From Kribbella sindirgiensis (lineage in GTDB: Bacteria > Actinomycetota > Actinomycetes > Propionibacteriales > Kribbellaceae), in contig NZ_SJKA01000015.1 of NCBI RefSeq assembly GCF_004331435.1, positions 1 to 64,000 of the forward strand: a DNA stretch of 64,000 bases, written 5' to 3'. The position numbers and the translations under genes were made by a program. This document shows, piece by piece, positions 15,746 through 25,900 of the stretch. Every line of letters starts with the position of its first letter. Positions within the stretch are counted from its first letter, which is position 1. The notes under the pieces were generated by a model. The model ran no database searches. It saw only the letters and a list, made by a program, of their open reading frames with translations, and was not told the origin of the DNA.

Positions 15746-15759
15746 GGGCCATCCGGTCC
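15746..15759. promoter_or_regulatory. Possible DosR/DevR-like box between divergent small genes
   Basis: GGGCCATCCGGTCC fits GGGNCNNNNGNCCC with one mismatch (T in the right arm) inside CAGGGCC...GGTCCAC. It is 72 bp from the DUF1876 ATG and 76 bp from the small gene on the other side. Confidence 0.35.
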
Positions 15760-15834
15760 ACACGCACGGGAACTTCTGCCCTGCCGGGCGTGCGCGGTCA
15801 GGCGTGTGCTGGAGATGCGAGAAGGGAGTCAGTC

Positions 15835-16050
15835 ATGAGCGACTTCGAGAAGCACCGCACGCAGACCGACGCGCAGCGCGCCGTCCTCCGCCGGCGCACC
15901 GGGGCGACGGTGGCCGAGCAGGCGATCGTCCGGCACCTGGGGATCGAGCTCTACAAGGAACGGCACCAGGCCGGGCACACGAAGGACGATGCCGAAAAGA
16001 GCGAACCGCCCGCGGCCGAGGGGCCGTCGGGCGACTCCGCGGATCCGTGA
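15835..16050 (+). CDS. Small charged protein, unknown function
   Basis: The 71-residue protein starts MSDFEKHRTQTDAQRAVLRR. A helical basic region (TDAQRAVLRRRTGATVAEQA) leads into IVRHLGIELYKERHQAGH, then a disordered acidic/Pro-rich tail. I do not recognise the family. GAAGGGAG precedes the ATG by 8 bases. It is divergent from the DUF1876 gene and shares a possible DosR-like box with it, so it may belong to the same stress group. Codon use matches neighbouring real genes. Confidence 0.6.
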   Translation: MSDFEKHRTQTDAQRAVLRRRTGATVAEQAIVRHLGIELYKERHQAGHTKDDAEKSEPPAAEGPSGDSADP

Positions 16051-16116
16051 GCTTCGGCGCTGCCGTGGGACGGCGATCCGGAGGGTTCCTGTCGTTGCGG
16101 ACCGAAGGAGGATCGG

Positions 16117-16254
16117 ATGAGCACGCGCCGGCCAGGCCCGGACACCGAGAAGCTTCCGTGGTGGAGCCGGCCGCTGCGGATCGCGATCCGGGTGATCGCG
16201 ATCGCCGTGCTCGCTGTCTTCGTCACGATGACGATCGTCCGGCTGTTGCCCTGA
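16117..16254 (+). CDS. 45-residue single-pass membrane protein
   Basis: The reading frame encodes 45 residues starting MSTRRPGPDTEKLPWWSRPL. One hydrophobic segment, IAIRVIAIAVLAVFVTMTIV, nearly reaches the C-terminus. The Shine-Dalgarno sequence AAGGAGGA lies five bases before the ATG and is the strongest argument that this short frame is translated. It follows the 71-residue gene by 66 bp on the same strand. No family is recognised. Confidence 0.55.
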   Translation: MSTRRPGPDTEKLPWWSRPLRIAIRVIAIAVLAVFVTMTIVRLLP

Positions 16255-16314
16255 TCCACCGACCGGCCGGCCGCTGCGGAGATGGCTCGGTCGCTGTCGG
16301 GCGACTCGCCGGCT

Positions 16315-17268
16315 TCAGCCGTGGACGGTGCGGTAGCGGTCGGCGGCGCCCGGGTGGAGTTTCAGCGGGCTGGTGCCGATGAGTGAGTTCGGGTCGAGGT
16401 AGTGCGCGCCGACCGCGGCGGCCGGTACCAGCCCCGCTGCGCGGTTGACGAGTACGTCGACGATCTTCGACGCGATCGCGCGGGGGACTTCGGGTCGGCA
16501 GATCAGCAGGTTCGGTACGCCGATGGTGCTGACCTGTTCGACACCGCTGTAGGTCCCGGCCGGGATCTGCGCCCGCTGATAGACCACGCCGTACGTCGTG
16601 CGCAGCGGGGCCAGCCACCGATCGAGAGGTAGCAGGCGGATCGGCACCTGAGCGGAGAGATCGGTGAGCCGCCGGGTCGGTACCCCACCGGACCAGAACA
16701 TCGCGTCGATCCGTCCTGCGGCCAGTGCGTCCGCGGCGTCGGACAGATGGAGGTTGGCGATCACGGGGGCACGCTCGGCGTGCATGCCGGCCGCGCTGAG
16801 GAGCCGGTTCGTCGTCAGCGCGGCACCGGCGCCCGGTGGCCCGGCGGACACCCGCTTGCCGACGAGGTCAGGCAGCTTGCGGGCGGGTCCGGCCGCGCGG
16901 ACCACGCACTGCAGGTAGTTCTCGTAAACCCTGCCCAGGGCAACAACCTCGCGAGACTGCGCCGCGGCGTCGGCGAGGCAGATTGCCAAGTCTGCTTGCC
17001 TGAGACGCAGGAGCTCGAGGTTCTGCAGGCTGCCCTCGGTCGACCGCACCTCGACGGTCCGGGCGACCTTCGCAGCCCTCAGCTGGGTGGCGAGCAGCTG
17101 CGCGAACTCCAAGTAGAACCCGCCACGTTCACCGCCGGCCACGACCAGCCGGTCCACGAGCGGTCGGTCGGAGCTGCAACCACCGACGAACGACGCCAGT
17201 CCGGCACCCAGCAGAGTCCGCCGGGACAAGCGCAGCATGCCCTGCTCCATGCCTACTGTGCCGCTCAT
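16315..17268 (-). CDS. TAXI-family binding lipoprotein, partner of the adjacent sensor kinase
   Basis: The 317-residue protein carries a lipoprotein signal with Tat-like residues (RLSRRTLLGAGLASFVGGC; lipidated C31). A TAXI-family (TRAP-associated extracytoplasmic immunogenic) binding domain follows: LVVAGGERGGFYLEFAQLLA, DLAICLADAA, LVGKRVSAGPPGAGAALTTN and FWSGGVPTRRLTDL. It matches the second TAXI protein at 31238 in layout. The ATG overlaps the kinase stop by 4 bp, so it is coupled to the two-component system rather than to a permease. I infer a ligand-sensing role feeding the kinase, as in other binding-protein/kinase pairs. Confidence 0.85.
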   Translation of the reverse strand: MSGTVGMEQGMLRLSRRTLLGAGLASFVGGCSSDRPLVDRLVVAGGERGGFYLEFAQLLATQLRAAKVARTVEVRSTEGSLQNLELLRLRQADLAICLADAAAQSREVVALGRVYENYLQCVVRAAGPARKLPDLVGKRVSAGPPGAGAALTTNRLLSAAGMHAERAPVIANLHLSDAADALAAGRIDAMFWSGGVPTRRLTDLSAQVPIRLLPLDRWLAPLRTTYGVVYQRAQIPAGTYSGVEQVSTIGVPNLLICRPEVPRAIASKIVDVLVNRAAGLVPAAAVGAHYLDPNSLIGTSPLKLHPGAADRYRTVHG

Positions 17269-18641
17269 GTCGCCGTCCGCAGGTCGACGTGAACCGCCAG
17301 ACCGTGTGGCGTCACCGCCTCGATCGTGAGCGTCCCGCCGGCAGCGCTCACCAGCTGGTCGACGATCGCCAGACCGAGGCCGCTGCCTCGCGACGACTGG
17401 TGCTGGTCGGCGCGCCAGAACCGCTGCGACGCCAACTCACGGTGCTCCTCGGGCAGCCCTGGTCCGTCGTCGACGACACTCAGCCGTACGCCGTCCGCGC
17501 CCGACTTCTCGATCCGGACGATCACCCGTGCTCCATAGCCGGAGTACTTGATCGCGTTGTCGACGAGAGCGCCGACGATCTGTCGTAGATCAATTTCGCT
17601 GATCGCCACCGGCGGTACGGCGGCGAGCTCGGCTGCCAGGTCGACACCGTTCTCGGCAGCAAGCAGCCGCCACGCTCCCACCTCACCGGGCAGCACCTCG
17701 GACACCACCGACTGACCGACCACGGCATCCGGCCGCCGGCTCTCGGCCTCGGCGAGCTTGAGCAGATCGTTGAGCAGCGCTTCGAGCCGATCAAGGTCCT
17801 GCTGGATGCCGGCGAACCGCGGGCTGGACGGATCGCGGAGCTCCGAGGCCAGGGCGTCGAGCCGGAGGCGGACGGCCGCCAGCGGGTTCCGCAGCTGGTG
17901 GGACGAATCGGCCACCATCCGGCGCTGCATCTCGAGAGATCGTGTGACCGTGGCCGCCATGTCCGCGAACGACCGGGTCAGGTGGCGCAGCTCAGGTGGG
18001 CCGGACAGCATGACGGCCGGGCCTGTCGTCGGCGTCTCGGCAAGGCCGACGACCGCCTCCTCGAGCCGCCGGACCGGACGGACCACCCAGCGGGTCAGGA
18101 GGATCGCCAGCTCGAGGAGGAGCAGCTCGGCGGCGATCGCCCCGGTCACGATCAGCGCCCAGTCGCGACGTACGCCGGAGATCGCCCGGCCGGCGTCGAC
18201 GCGGAGCACGACCGCGCCGGCCAGTTCGTGTGGGGTGCCGACGGGACGAGCCAGCAGATGGTGCGGATCGCTCCACGGCCGAACCGGGTCGAGGGACGTC
18301 TGCGCAAGGTTCCGCGACGCGGAGGCCAGGGTCTCCCGCACACCCGGATCGTCGAGGTCCAGCGAGCCGGTGGACACGAGAGGGTATCCGCTCGGGCCCA
18401 CCAGCAGCAGGTCTTCGCCGTACAGTTCGGTCACCCGGTCTGCTTCTGCCTGCACGGTGGCCAGGTCGCCGGCATCCTTCACCTCCCTGGCGAGTGCCGC
18501 GAGCCGGTCGAGCGTTGCCACGCGGCTGAGCAACAGCGCCTGTGTGCGGGCCTGAGAGGTGGTCGCGAGGAGCGGCAGAACCAACCCGGCAACCGCGACG
18601 AGGGAGAAGATCGTCAGCACGATCAGAACTCGCGTCCTCAT
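17265..18641 (-). CDS. Two-component sensor histidine kinase
   Basis: The 458-residue kinase has membrane helices at about residues 5-27 and 161-184 enclosing an extracytoplasmic sensor loop of about 130 residues. A HAMP linker follows. The phosphoacceptor is H248 in DSSHQLRNPLAAVR, and the ATPase motifs are N362 in LVDNAIKYSG, DDGPGLP and GSGLGLAIVDQLV. It is an EnvZ/BaeS-like class I kinase. The ATG overlaps the stop of the response-regulator gene (ATGA), and its own stop overlaps the TAXI lipoprotein start, giving a three-gene coupled unit. The first part of the longer open frame is not used because the membrane helix begins directly after this ATG. Confidence 0.92.
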   Translation of the reverse strand: MRTRVLIVLTIFSLVAVAGLVLPLLATTSQARTQALLLSRVATLDRLAALAREVKDAGDLATVQAEADRVTELYGEDLLLVGPSGYPLVSTGSLDLDDPGVRETLASASRNLAQTSLDPVRPWSDPHHLLARPVGTPHELAGAVVLRVDAGRAISGVRRDWALIVTGAIAAELLLLELAILLTRWVVRPVRRLEEAVVGLAETPTTGPAVMLSGPPELRHLTRSFADMAATVTRSLEMQRRMVADSSHQLRNPLAAVRLRLDALASELRDPSSPRFAGIQQDLDRLEALLNDLLKLAEAESRRPDAVVGQSVVSEVLPGEVGAWRLLAAENGVDLAAELAAVPPVAISEIDLRQIVGALVDNAIKYSGYGARVIVRIEKSGADGVRLSVVDDGPGLPEEHRELASQRFWRADQHQSSRGSGLGLAIVDQLVSAAGGTLTIEAVTPHGLAVHVDLRTAT

Positions 18642-19294
18642 GAGCCGAGTCTGTATCCGAAACCGCGGATGGTGGTGATCAGGCCGGGAGTGCCGAGTTT
18701 GACGCGTAGCTGGGCAAGGTGGACGTCGAGTGCCCGCGAACTCGCCAGGAACGCGTCGCCCCACAGCTCGTCGAGGATCACCTCGCGGCTCACCGCGGCA
18801 CCTGCTCGGCGCGCCAGTGCCCCGAGCAGGTCGAACTCCTTCGGAGTGAGCGCGATCTCCCGGTCCCTGACCCTGACGCGTCGAGCGGTCAGGTCGATCA
18901 CGACGTCACCCACCTCGACCACCCCGGCCGGCAGCGAGCTCCGGGCGCGACGGGTGACCACCACGTCGATCCGGGCCAGCAGTTCGCCCAACCGCACGGG
19001 CTTCACCAGATAGTCGTCCGCCCCGAGCCGCAGGCCGCGCACCACGGACCGCTCGTCACCGCGGGCGGTGACGACCAGCAGCGGTACCTCGCTGACCTGA
19101 CGCAGCTTTCGCAGCACGTCCAGCCCGTCTCCGTCGGGTAGGCCGAGGTCCAGCAACACGACATCGGCCGAGCTGTGCCGAAGCAGTACGTCGGCGCCTC
19201 TGGAGACCCGCTCCGGTTGATGACCATGCGCGCCGAGGACGTCGACCAGCGCCTCACCGACGCTGTCGTCGTCCTCGGCGATCAGTATCCGCAC
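18638..19294 (-). CDS. OmpR-family response regulator
   Basis: The 218-residue regulator has a receiver domain (VRILIAEDDD, phosphoacceptor D49 in VVLLDLGLP, T76, K98 in DDYLVKPV). A winged-helix output domain follows, with LTPKEFDLLGALARRAGAAV, ILDELWGD, LDVHLAQLRVKLG and IRGFGYRL. The GTG at 19294 was chosen because receiver domains begin right at VRILIAEDD. No Shine-Dalgarno sequence precedes it, so the message may be leaderless. It probably regulates its own operon and possibly the TRAP transporter at 29223, which is inference. It is divergent from the LamG protein gene. Confidence 0.9.
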   Translation of the reverse strand: MRILIAEDDDSVGEALVDVLGAHGHQPERVSRGADVLLRHSSADVVLLDLGLPDGDGLDVLRKLRQVSEVPLLVVTARGDERSVVRGLRLGADDYLVKPVRLGELLARIDVVVTRRARSSLPAGVVEVGDVVIDLTARRVRVRDREIALTPKEFDLLGALARRAGAAVSREVILDELWGDAFLASSRALDVHLAQLRVKLGTPGLITTIRGFGYRLGS

Positions 19295-19507
19295 GACGTC
19301 AATGTCGTGACAACCGCCGCACTGCGCAACCCCAGGCGCCGAATCCTTACGTGGCCTTGAGCACAACCTCTGAGGTGCCGGTGTGCACGCGCACGCCTGT
19401 TGTCGCTACGCGCAGGATCGCGAGGGGCCTCGTGGACGCGACAGCGCCGAACCGTGTTCCTTGACACCGAGGATTCAGTTCTCCTTCGTCGCCCCGTGGA
19501 GGCCGTC

Positions 19508-22500
19508 ATGCCGTCTCGTACTCTTCAACGTCCGCGTCAGGCCGGTTGGTTGGCGGTGGCGATGAGCAGTGTCCTCGCCCTCCTGGGAAGTCTGCTGGTC
19601 GTCATCGCGTCGACCCCGGCCGCGTCCGCGACGGCGCTGGACGAAGCCTCGACGGTGTTGGACGAAGCACAGGCACGCGATGTCGCCGCCAGAACAGGAC
19701 ACCAGGTCGAGGTCGACACGCTGACGACCGAGACAGGGCAGGTGTTCGCCAATCCGGACGGTTCGTACACCAGGCACGAGTCGGCGTTGCCGACGCGAGT
19801 ACGCGGGTGGTCCGGCTGGGTGCCGGTGGACATGACGTTGCGGGCCAGAACGGACGGAACGGTGGCGCCTGTCGCCGGCCCGCTCGATCTGGCGTTCTCC
19901 GGGGGCGGCGATACGCCTCTGGTGCGGCTTCGCCGGGACGGCCGTGAGCTGGCCGTCGGCTGGCCGGGCAGACTCCCCCAGCCGGTGTTGTCCGGCGACA
20001 CCGCGACCTACCAGGAGGTCTTGCCCGGTGTCGACCTCGTCCTGACAGCATCGACGGCCGGTCTGTCGCAGATCCTGGTGGTCAAGAACGCGGCGGCCGC
20101 GCTGGACCCGGCGCTCGGGTCGCTGCCGTATCGCCTGACAACCAAGGGTTTGGTGGTTCGTTCCACGGCAGCCGGTCTGACCGCGACCGATCCGGCCGGC
20201 GAGGTCGTGTTCAGTGGACCCGCGCCGTACATGTGGGATTCCTCCGGTCACGGGTCCGCCGTACAGCCCGGTGGACGGGTCACGGCAGTCGGCGCCCGGG
20301 TCGCCGGGGATCAGCTGTCGCTCGTGCCGGATCGGGCGTTGCTGACCGCCAAGACGACCCGGTTCCCGGTCTACATCGACCCGTCGTGGTCCGGCGCCAA
20401 GCAGGCCTGGACCCAGGTGTGGAGCAACTATCCGACCACGTCGTTCTACAACGGCGCGAACCTCGGCACGTCGGAGAAAGTCGCCCGGGTGGGCTACGAC
20501 GGCACGGACCAGAAGCGCACGCGCTCGTTCTTCCAGTTCGACACCAGCGGCGTGAAGTACAAGCACATCCTCAAGGCCACCCTGCAGACCTTCGAGAACT
20601 GGTCGTGGTCCTGCACGGCACGCGAGGTGCAGGTGTGGGCGACCAACCCGATCTCCTCGGCGACGACCTGGAAGAACCAGCCGACCTGGGCGTACCAGAT
20701 GGAGAAGAAGAGCTTCGCGAAGGGCTTCTCGTCGTCCAGTTGCCCGGCCGCCGGGGTGGAGTTCAACGTGACCAGCCAGGTCACGAACGCCGCGGCCAAC
20801 GGCTGGTCCAACGTCACACAGGGACTTCGGGCGTCGACGAAGGCGGAGACCGGCAACGATTCGTACTCGTGGAAGAAGTTCGCCAACAACCCGAGCATCA
20901 CCATCGATTACAACACGATCCCCGACAACCCCGCCAACCTCACCACAGAAGGCTCGGCGTCGTGTGTGACGGGTTCCGACCGGTTGGTCGTGTCCACGGT
21001 GACGCCGACGCTTCGAGCGACTCTCCAGGACGCTGACAACTCGGTCCAGGCGCACTTCGAGTGGTGGGCGGTCGACGGTTCGGCTCCGGTCGGGGAGTAC
21101 GTCTCGCCAACAGTCGCGGGCGCGACGCCGACGGTCGTGGCGACCGCTGTTCCGTCGGGTGCCTTCGGCAACGGTGCGGTCGGCAAGTGGCGGGTGCGGG
21201 CCGAGGACGGCATCGACGTCAGTGCGTGGAGTCCGTGGTGTGAGTTCGCCGTGGACGACACAGCGCCTGAGGCGCCCACGGCGGTGTCGTCGGGGTTCCC
21301 GGACAACGGGACCGGCAACGCGGTCATGGGGACAGGCCTGCCGGTCACGTTCGGCGCGAACGGCGAGTCCGACGTGGTCAAGTACGAGTACACCGTGAAC
21401 GGTACGTCGACAGCGCTGAACCTGACCGCGACGCCGTCGCAGGCGGGTGGCGAGGCGGCGATCTCGGTCGTACCGGATCGGTACGTGAACTGGCTGCACG
21501 TCCGGTCGGTCGATGCCGGAGGCAACCGCTCCGCGGTGGTGACGGCGGTGTTCTACGCCGGCGCGGCCCCGGGACCGGTCGCGGACTGGAGACTGGACGA
21601 GACCGGTGACGGCACGGTGGCGGTCGACTCCGCGCCGGGCAGGTACAGCGCCACCTTGGGCGGCGGCGCATCGTGGGGCGACGGCCGGCAAGGCGGTGCC
21701 CTGACGCTCAACGGTACGACGGGGTACGCCGCGACGACCGGGTCTGTGGTCAACACTCTGAACTCGTTGTCCGTGTCGGGCTGGGTGCGGCTGACCGGCA
21801 CCTCGCACAACGCGGTGGTGGCCACCCAACTCGGAAGCCAGGCCGGCGCCTTCACGTTGTCCTACTCGAGCTCCGCCCGGCGGTGGGTCTTCAGCCGAAC
21901 CTCGGCCGACGTCGCCTCGCCGACCTACACCAGCGCGACCTCCACCACGGTGCCCGTGGCGGACGGCAGGTGGGTGCACCTGACCGGTGTGTACGACGCT
22001 CCGAACGCCCAGATCCGGCTCTACGTCAACGGCGTTCTCGAGGCCACCACGGCGTACACCACACCGTGGAGCGCGGCCGGCTCGTTCCAGATCGGGCGCT
22101 CGAAGGTCAACGGCGTGTACGGCGAGTACTGGCCGGGTGATCTGGACCAGCTCCAGGTGCACAACCGGGTACTGCTGCCGGGCGAGATCCAGCAGGTGGC
22201 TCGGCGCGACGGTCTCTGGCTGATGGACGAGAGCTCCGGCACGACCGCCGGGGACACCGCCGGGGCGCACCCGGCCACTTGGTCGGCGGGCGGTGTGTCA
22301 CGCGTGGCCGGGAAGAGCGGCAACGCCGTGCAATTGAACGGCAGCACTGGTGTATTGACGGCATCGGGGCCGGCGGTCCGCACCGACGGCAGCTTCACGG
22401 TGGCCGCCTGGGTGAAGCCGTCCGCGGTCGGCAAGAACGAGGTCGTGATCAGTCAGGACGGCTCGCAGGTCAGCGGTTTCCGCCTGGGATACGCCTGGGA

Positions 22501-22861
22501 CGACATGTACGGCGGCTACCGCTGGTCGGTGGCGATGCCGGTCGCGGACTCGGCGTCGGCGGAGGTGCACACGGCGGTCGGCCCGTTCGACGAGCCGGTG
22601 GCCGGCGGGTGGACGCACGTCGCGGGCGTGTACGACGCGAAGGATCAGATGCTGCGGCTGTACGTCGGCGGCCAGTTCGTGGCCGAGACGTATCACCGCA
22701 GTGCGTGGAACGCGGCCGGCTCGTCCCGCTTCGGAGCCGGGTGGACGTCGGCGGCCGGCCTCGGCGACTTCTTCACCGGCGCCATCGACGATGTACAGCT
22801 GTACTCCGGTGTGCTCACGGATCAGCAGATCGCCGACCTGTACTTGCCGTCCCAGCTGTGA
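19508..22861 (+). CDS. Secreted DNRLRE and double-LamG domain protein
   Basis: The 1117-residue protein has a Sec signal peptide (GWLAVAMSSVLALLGSLLVV...TPAASA, cleavage near residue 43). A DNRLRE domain follows at about residues 296-460 (RTRSFFQFDTSGVKYKHILK, VWATNPISSATTWKNQP), then fibronectin-like segments. Two LamG/concanavalin-like domains end the protein, at about 690-897 (VADWRLDETGDGTVAVDSAP, GWVRLTG) and 900-1117 (WLMDESSGTTAGDTAG, VAAWVKPSAVGKNEVVISQD). Such proteins commonly precede RHS toxins in actinobacteria and probably act at the cell surface. GGAGG lies 6 bases before the ATG at 19508. The RHS gene follows after 67 bp. Confidence 0.85.
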   Translation: MPSRTLQRPRQAGWLAVAMSSVLALLGSLLVVIASTPAASATALDEASTVLDEAQARDVAARTGHQVEVDTLTTETGQVFANPDGSYTRHESALPTRVRGWSGWVPVDMTLRARTDGTVAPVAGPLDLAFSGGGDTPLVRLRRDGRELAVGWPGRLPQPVLSGDTATYQEVLPGVDLVLTASTAGLSQILVVKNAAAALDPALGSLPYRLTTKGLVVRSTAAGLTATDPAGEVVFSGPAPYMWDSSGHGSAVQPGGRVTAVGARVAGDQLSLVPDRALLTAKTTRFPVYIDPSWSGAKQAWTQVWSNYPTTSFYNGANLGTSEKVARVGYDGTDQKRTRSFFQFDTSGVKYKHILKATLQTFENWSWSCTAREVQVWATNPISSATTWKNQPTWAYQMEKKSFAKGFSSSSCPAAGVEFNVTSQVTNAAANGWSNVTQGLRASTKAETGNDSYSWKKFANNPSITIDYNTIPDNPANLTTEGSASCVTGSDRLVVSTVTPTLRATLQDADNSVQAHFEWWAVDGSAPVGEYVSPTVAGATPTVVATAVPSGAFGNGAVGKWRVRAEDGIDVSAWSPWCEFAVDDTAPEAPTAVSSGFPDNGTGNAVMGTGLPVTFGANGESDVVKYEYTVNGTSTALNLTATPSQAGGEAAISVVPDRYVNWLHVRSVDAGGNRSAVVTAVFYAGAAPGPVADWRLDETGDGTVAVDSAPGRYSATLGGGASWGDGRQGGALTLNGTTGYAATTGSVVNTLNSLSVSGWVRLTGTSHNAVVATQLGSQAGAFTLSYSSSARRWVFSRTSADVASPTYTSATSTTVPVADGRWVHLTGVYDAPNAQIRLYVNGVLEATTAYTTPWSAAGSFQIGRSKVNGVYGEYWPGDLDQLQVHNRVLLPGEIQQVARRDGLWLMDESSGTTAGDTAGAHPATWSAGGVSRVAGKSGNAVQLNGSTGVLTASGPAVRTDGSFTVAAWVKPSAVGKNEVVISQDGSQVSGFRLGYAWDDMYGGYRWSVAMPVADSASAEVHTAVGPFDEPVAGGWTHVAGVYDAKDQMLRLYVGGQFVAETYHRSAWNAAGSSRFGAGWTSAAGLGDFFTGAIDDVQLYSGVLTDQQIADLYLPSQL

Positions 22862-22928
22862 CCCACCTGCTCGTGGGAACAGTTCCGCCCCGCTGGATTC
22901 TGCACCGTTCGATGAGAGGAGTGGCGCC

Positions 22929-25900
22929 ATGCTGGTGCCGTTCACCGGAATAGTCACGGCCGTCGCGCTCGCCGCCGGCGGCCTGGTCGAGGTGCCCGCC
23001 GCGCGGGCCGATGTCGGTACGTCGGACGCCTGGCGGCCCGCGGCGCAGACCGAGTTCTCGGTGCCTGGGCGCGACGCCGTACCCAAGGCGCGGCCGGCCG
23101 ATCCGAAGGCGGCGTCCGTCCTGCAGCAACCTCCACAAGTGAGTCGACCGGGGCCGAGTGAGGCGGAGGTGTCGCTCCCCACCGATGGCACCACTACACA
23201 GGCCGGCCAGTTGCCGGTTCGGGTCGGCGCGGGACGGGTTCAGGGCGCTGCGCTGACGCCCGTGAACCGGGTACGCGTTCGGGTTCACGACCGTTCCGCT
23301 GCCGAAAAGGTGGGCGCTTCGGGGATGTTGATCAGCCTTGGTGCGAGCAGCAGTGGCCAGGTCAAGGTCGAGGTGGACTACTCGGCGTTCCGTACGGCGT
23401 ACGGCGGTGACTGGGCAAGCCGGCTGCGACTGGTGCGGCTGCCGGCGTGTGCGCTGACCACACCGGAGAAGGCAGGGTGCTCGGACGGGCAGGTACTGGC
23501 GTCCAGGGTGACCGCCGACAACCGGATCGCCACCGAGATCACCGCGACGGGTGCGGAGACGGTGCTGGCGTTGGCGTCCGCGCCGGCGGGCAGCGCGGGT
23601 AGCTATAAGGCGACCGCGTTGTCGGCGTCGGCGTCGTGGAACGCGGGCGGCTCGTCGGGTGCGTTCACGTGGGCCTACCCGATGGACGGCCCGGAGGGTT
23701 TCGGCGGCCCGGAACCGGATCTGAATCTGGGCTATTCGTCGGGCGACATCGACGGCCGCGTCGCGTCGACGAACAACCAGTCGTCGTGGGTCGGCGAGGG
23801 CTGGGGCCTGGACGAGGGCTTCGTCGAGCGACGGTACAAGTCGTGCGCGGACGAGGTGTCGACCACGCCGAAGCCGCAGGACCTGTGCTGGGAGACCGAC
23901 AACGCCTACCTGGTGCTGGGTGGGAGGGCGTCCGAGCTGGTCCGTGACGACGCCACCGGGGTCTGGAAACTGCGCGACGACGACGGTTCGCGGCTGGAGC
24001 GGCTGACCGGTGGGGTGAACGGCGACAACGACGGCGAGCACTGGCGGCTGACGTCGCTGGACGGCACGCAGTACTACTTCGGTCTGAACCGGCTGCCGGG
24101 GTGGGCCGCGGGCAACGAGGAGACCGGTTCGGTCTGGACGGCGCCGGTGTTCGGCAACGACGCGGGCGAGCCGTGTCGCGGGACGACGTTCGCGACGTCG
24201 TACTGCACGCAGGCGTGGCGCTGGAACCTGGACTACGTGGTCGACCCGAACGGCAACGCGATGTCGTACTTCTACGGCAGCGAGACGAACTACTACGGCC
24301 GGAACCTGACCGCGACCGCGGGCACCAAGTACGTACGCGGCGGGTACCTGAAGCGGATCGACTACGGCCAGCGGTCCACGTCGATGTACTCGGCGGCGGC
24401 TCCGATGCGGGTGTCGTTCACGGTGGACGAGCGCTGCGCCGCGGGTGCGACCTGTGGCACCGACGACATCACGTCGGCCAACGCAACGAACTGGCCGGAC
24501 GTGCCGTACGACCAGAACTGTTCGGCCGGCAAGTCGTGTACGACCCTGTATTCGCCGACGTTCTGGACGCGCAAGCGGTTGGCGTCGGTGACGACCCAGC
24601 TGTGGGTGTCCGGGACGACGTACCGCGATGTCACGTCGTGGGCGCTGGGCTATCAGTTCCGTGACCCGGGTGACGGCACGTCGCCGGCGTTGTGGCTGGC
24701 GTCGATCACCACGACCGGCAAGGTCGGCGGGACCGCGTCGCTTCCTTCGGTGTCGTTCCAGGGCGTGCAGCTGGCCAACCGGGTGGACGCCGTCGAGGGG
24801 ATTCCGCCGATGTACAAGTGGCGGTTGACCGACGTGTACGACGAGGCCGGTGGGCACGTCCACGTGAACTACTCGGCGACGGAGTGTACGGCGGGTTCGT
24901 TGCCGGCTCCGGACCAGAACACCAAGCGGTGTTTCCCGCAGTACTGGCAGGCCACCGGGTCGGAGACGCTGACGCTGGACTGGTTCCACAAGTACGTGCC
25001 GGTCACGGTGCTCGAGGACGACCAGGCCGGCGTGGCCGGGACCGAGCGCACCGACTACGAGTACGTCGGCGGCGGCGCGTGGCACTACGACGACAACGAG
25101 CTGACCCCGACGAAGTACCGCACCTGGGGAGAGTGGCGCGGCTACAGCCGGGTCCGGGAACTCCACGGCAACCCCGGCGAGACCCGGTCCCAGGAGGAGA
25201 GCCTGTACCTGCGCGGTATGGACGGCGACAAGCTCGCGGCCGGCGGCACCCGCACGGTGACCGTCACCGACTCCCTCGGCGGCACGATCGCCGATCACCC
25301 CGCGCTGGCCGGGTTCGAACGCGAGTCCCTCACCTACACCGAGGCCGGCGGCAGCGTGCTGGAGGGCGTGATCACCGACCCGGTGATCTCCTCCCCCACC
25401 GCCACCCGGGTCACCGGCAACGGCACGATCAAGGCCTACATGGTCGACAATGCCGCCGAACGGTCCCGCGAGGCGCTGTCGTCCGGTGGATGGCGCAACA
25501 CCGAGACCCGCACCACCTACGACTCGTACGGACTCGAGATCGAGGAGAACGACCTCGGCGACACCGCCAAGACCGGCGACGAGGAATGCACCCGCACCAC
25601 GTACGCCCGCAACACCTCGTCGTGGCTGATCGACTTCGAGGCCCGCGAACAGACCGTGTCCGTGGCCTGCACCGCGACGCCGTCGTACCCGTCCGACGCG
25701 GTGTCGGACGACCTGACCTACTACGACGGATCCACCACTCTGGGCGCGGCCCCGACCAAAGGCGACCAGACCCTCACCAAGGAACTCGCCTCCTACTCGG
25801 GCACCACGCCGGTCTACACCCAGGAGGGACGCACGACGTACGACTCCTACGGCCGGCCGATCGAGACCTACGACCAGCTGGACCGCAAGACGTCGGCCAC

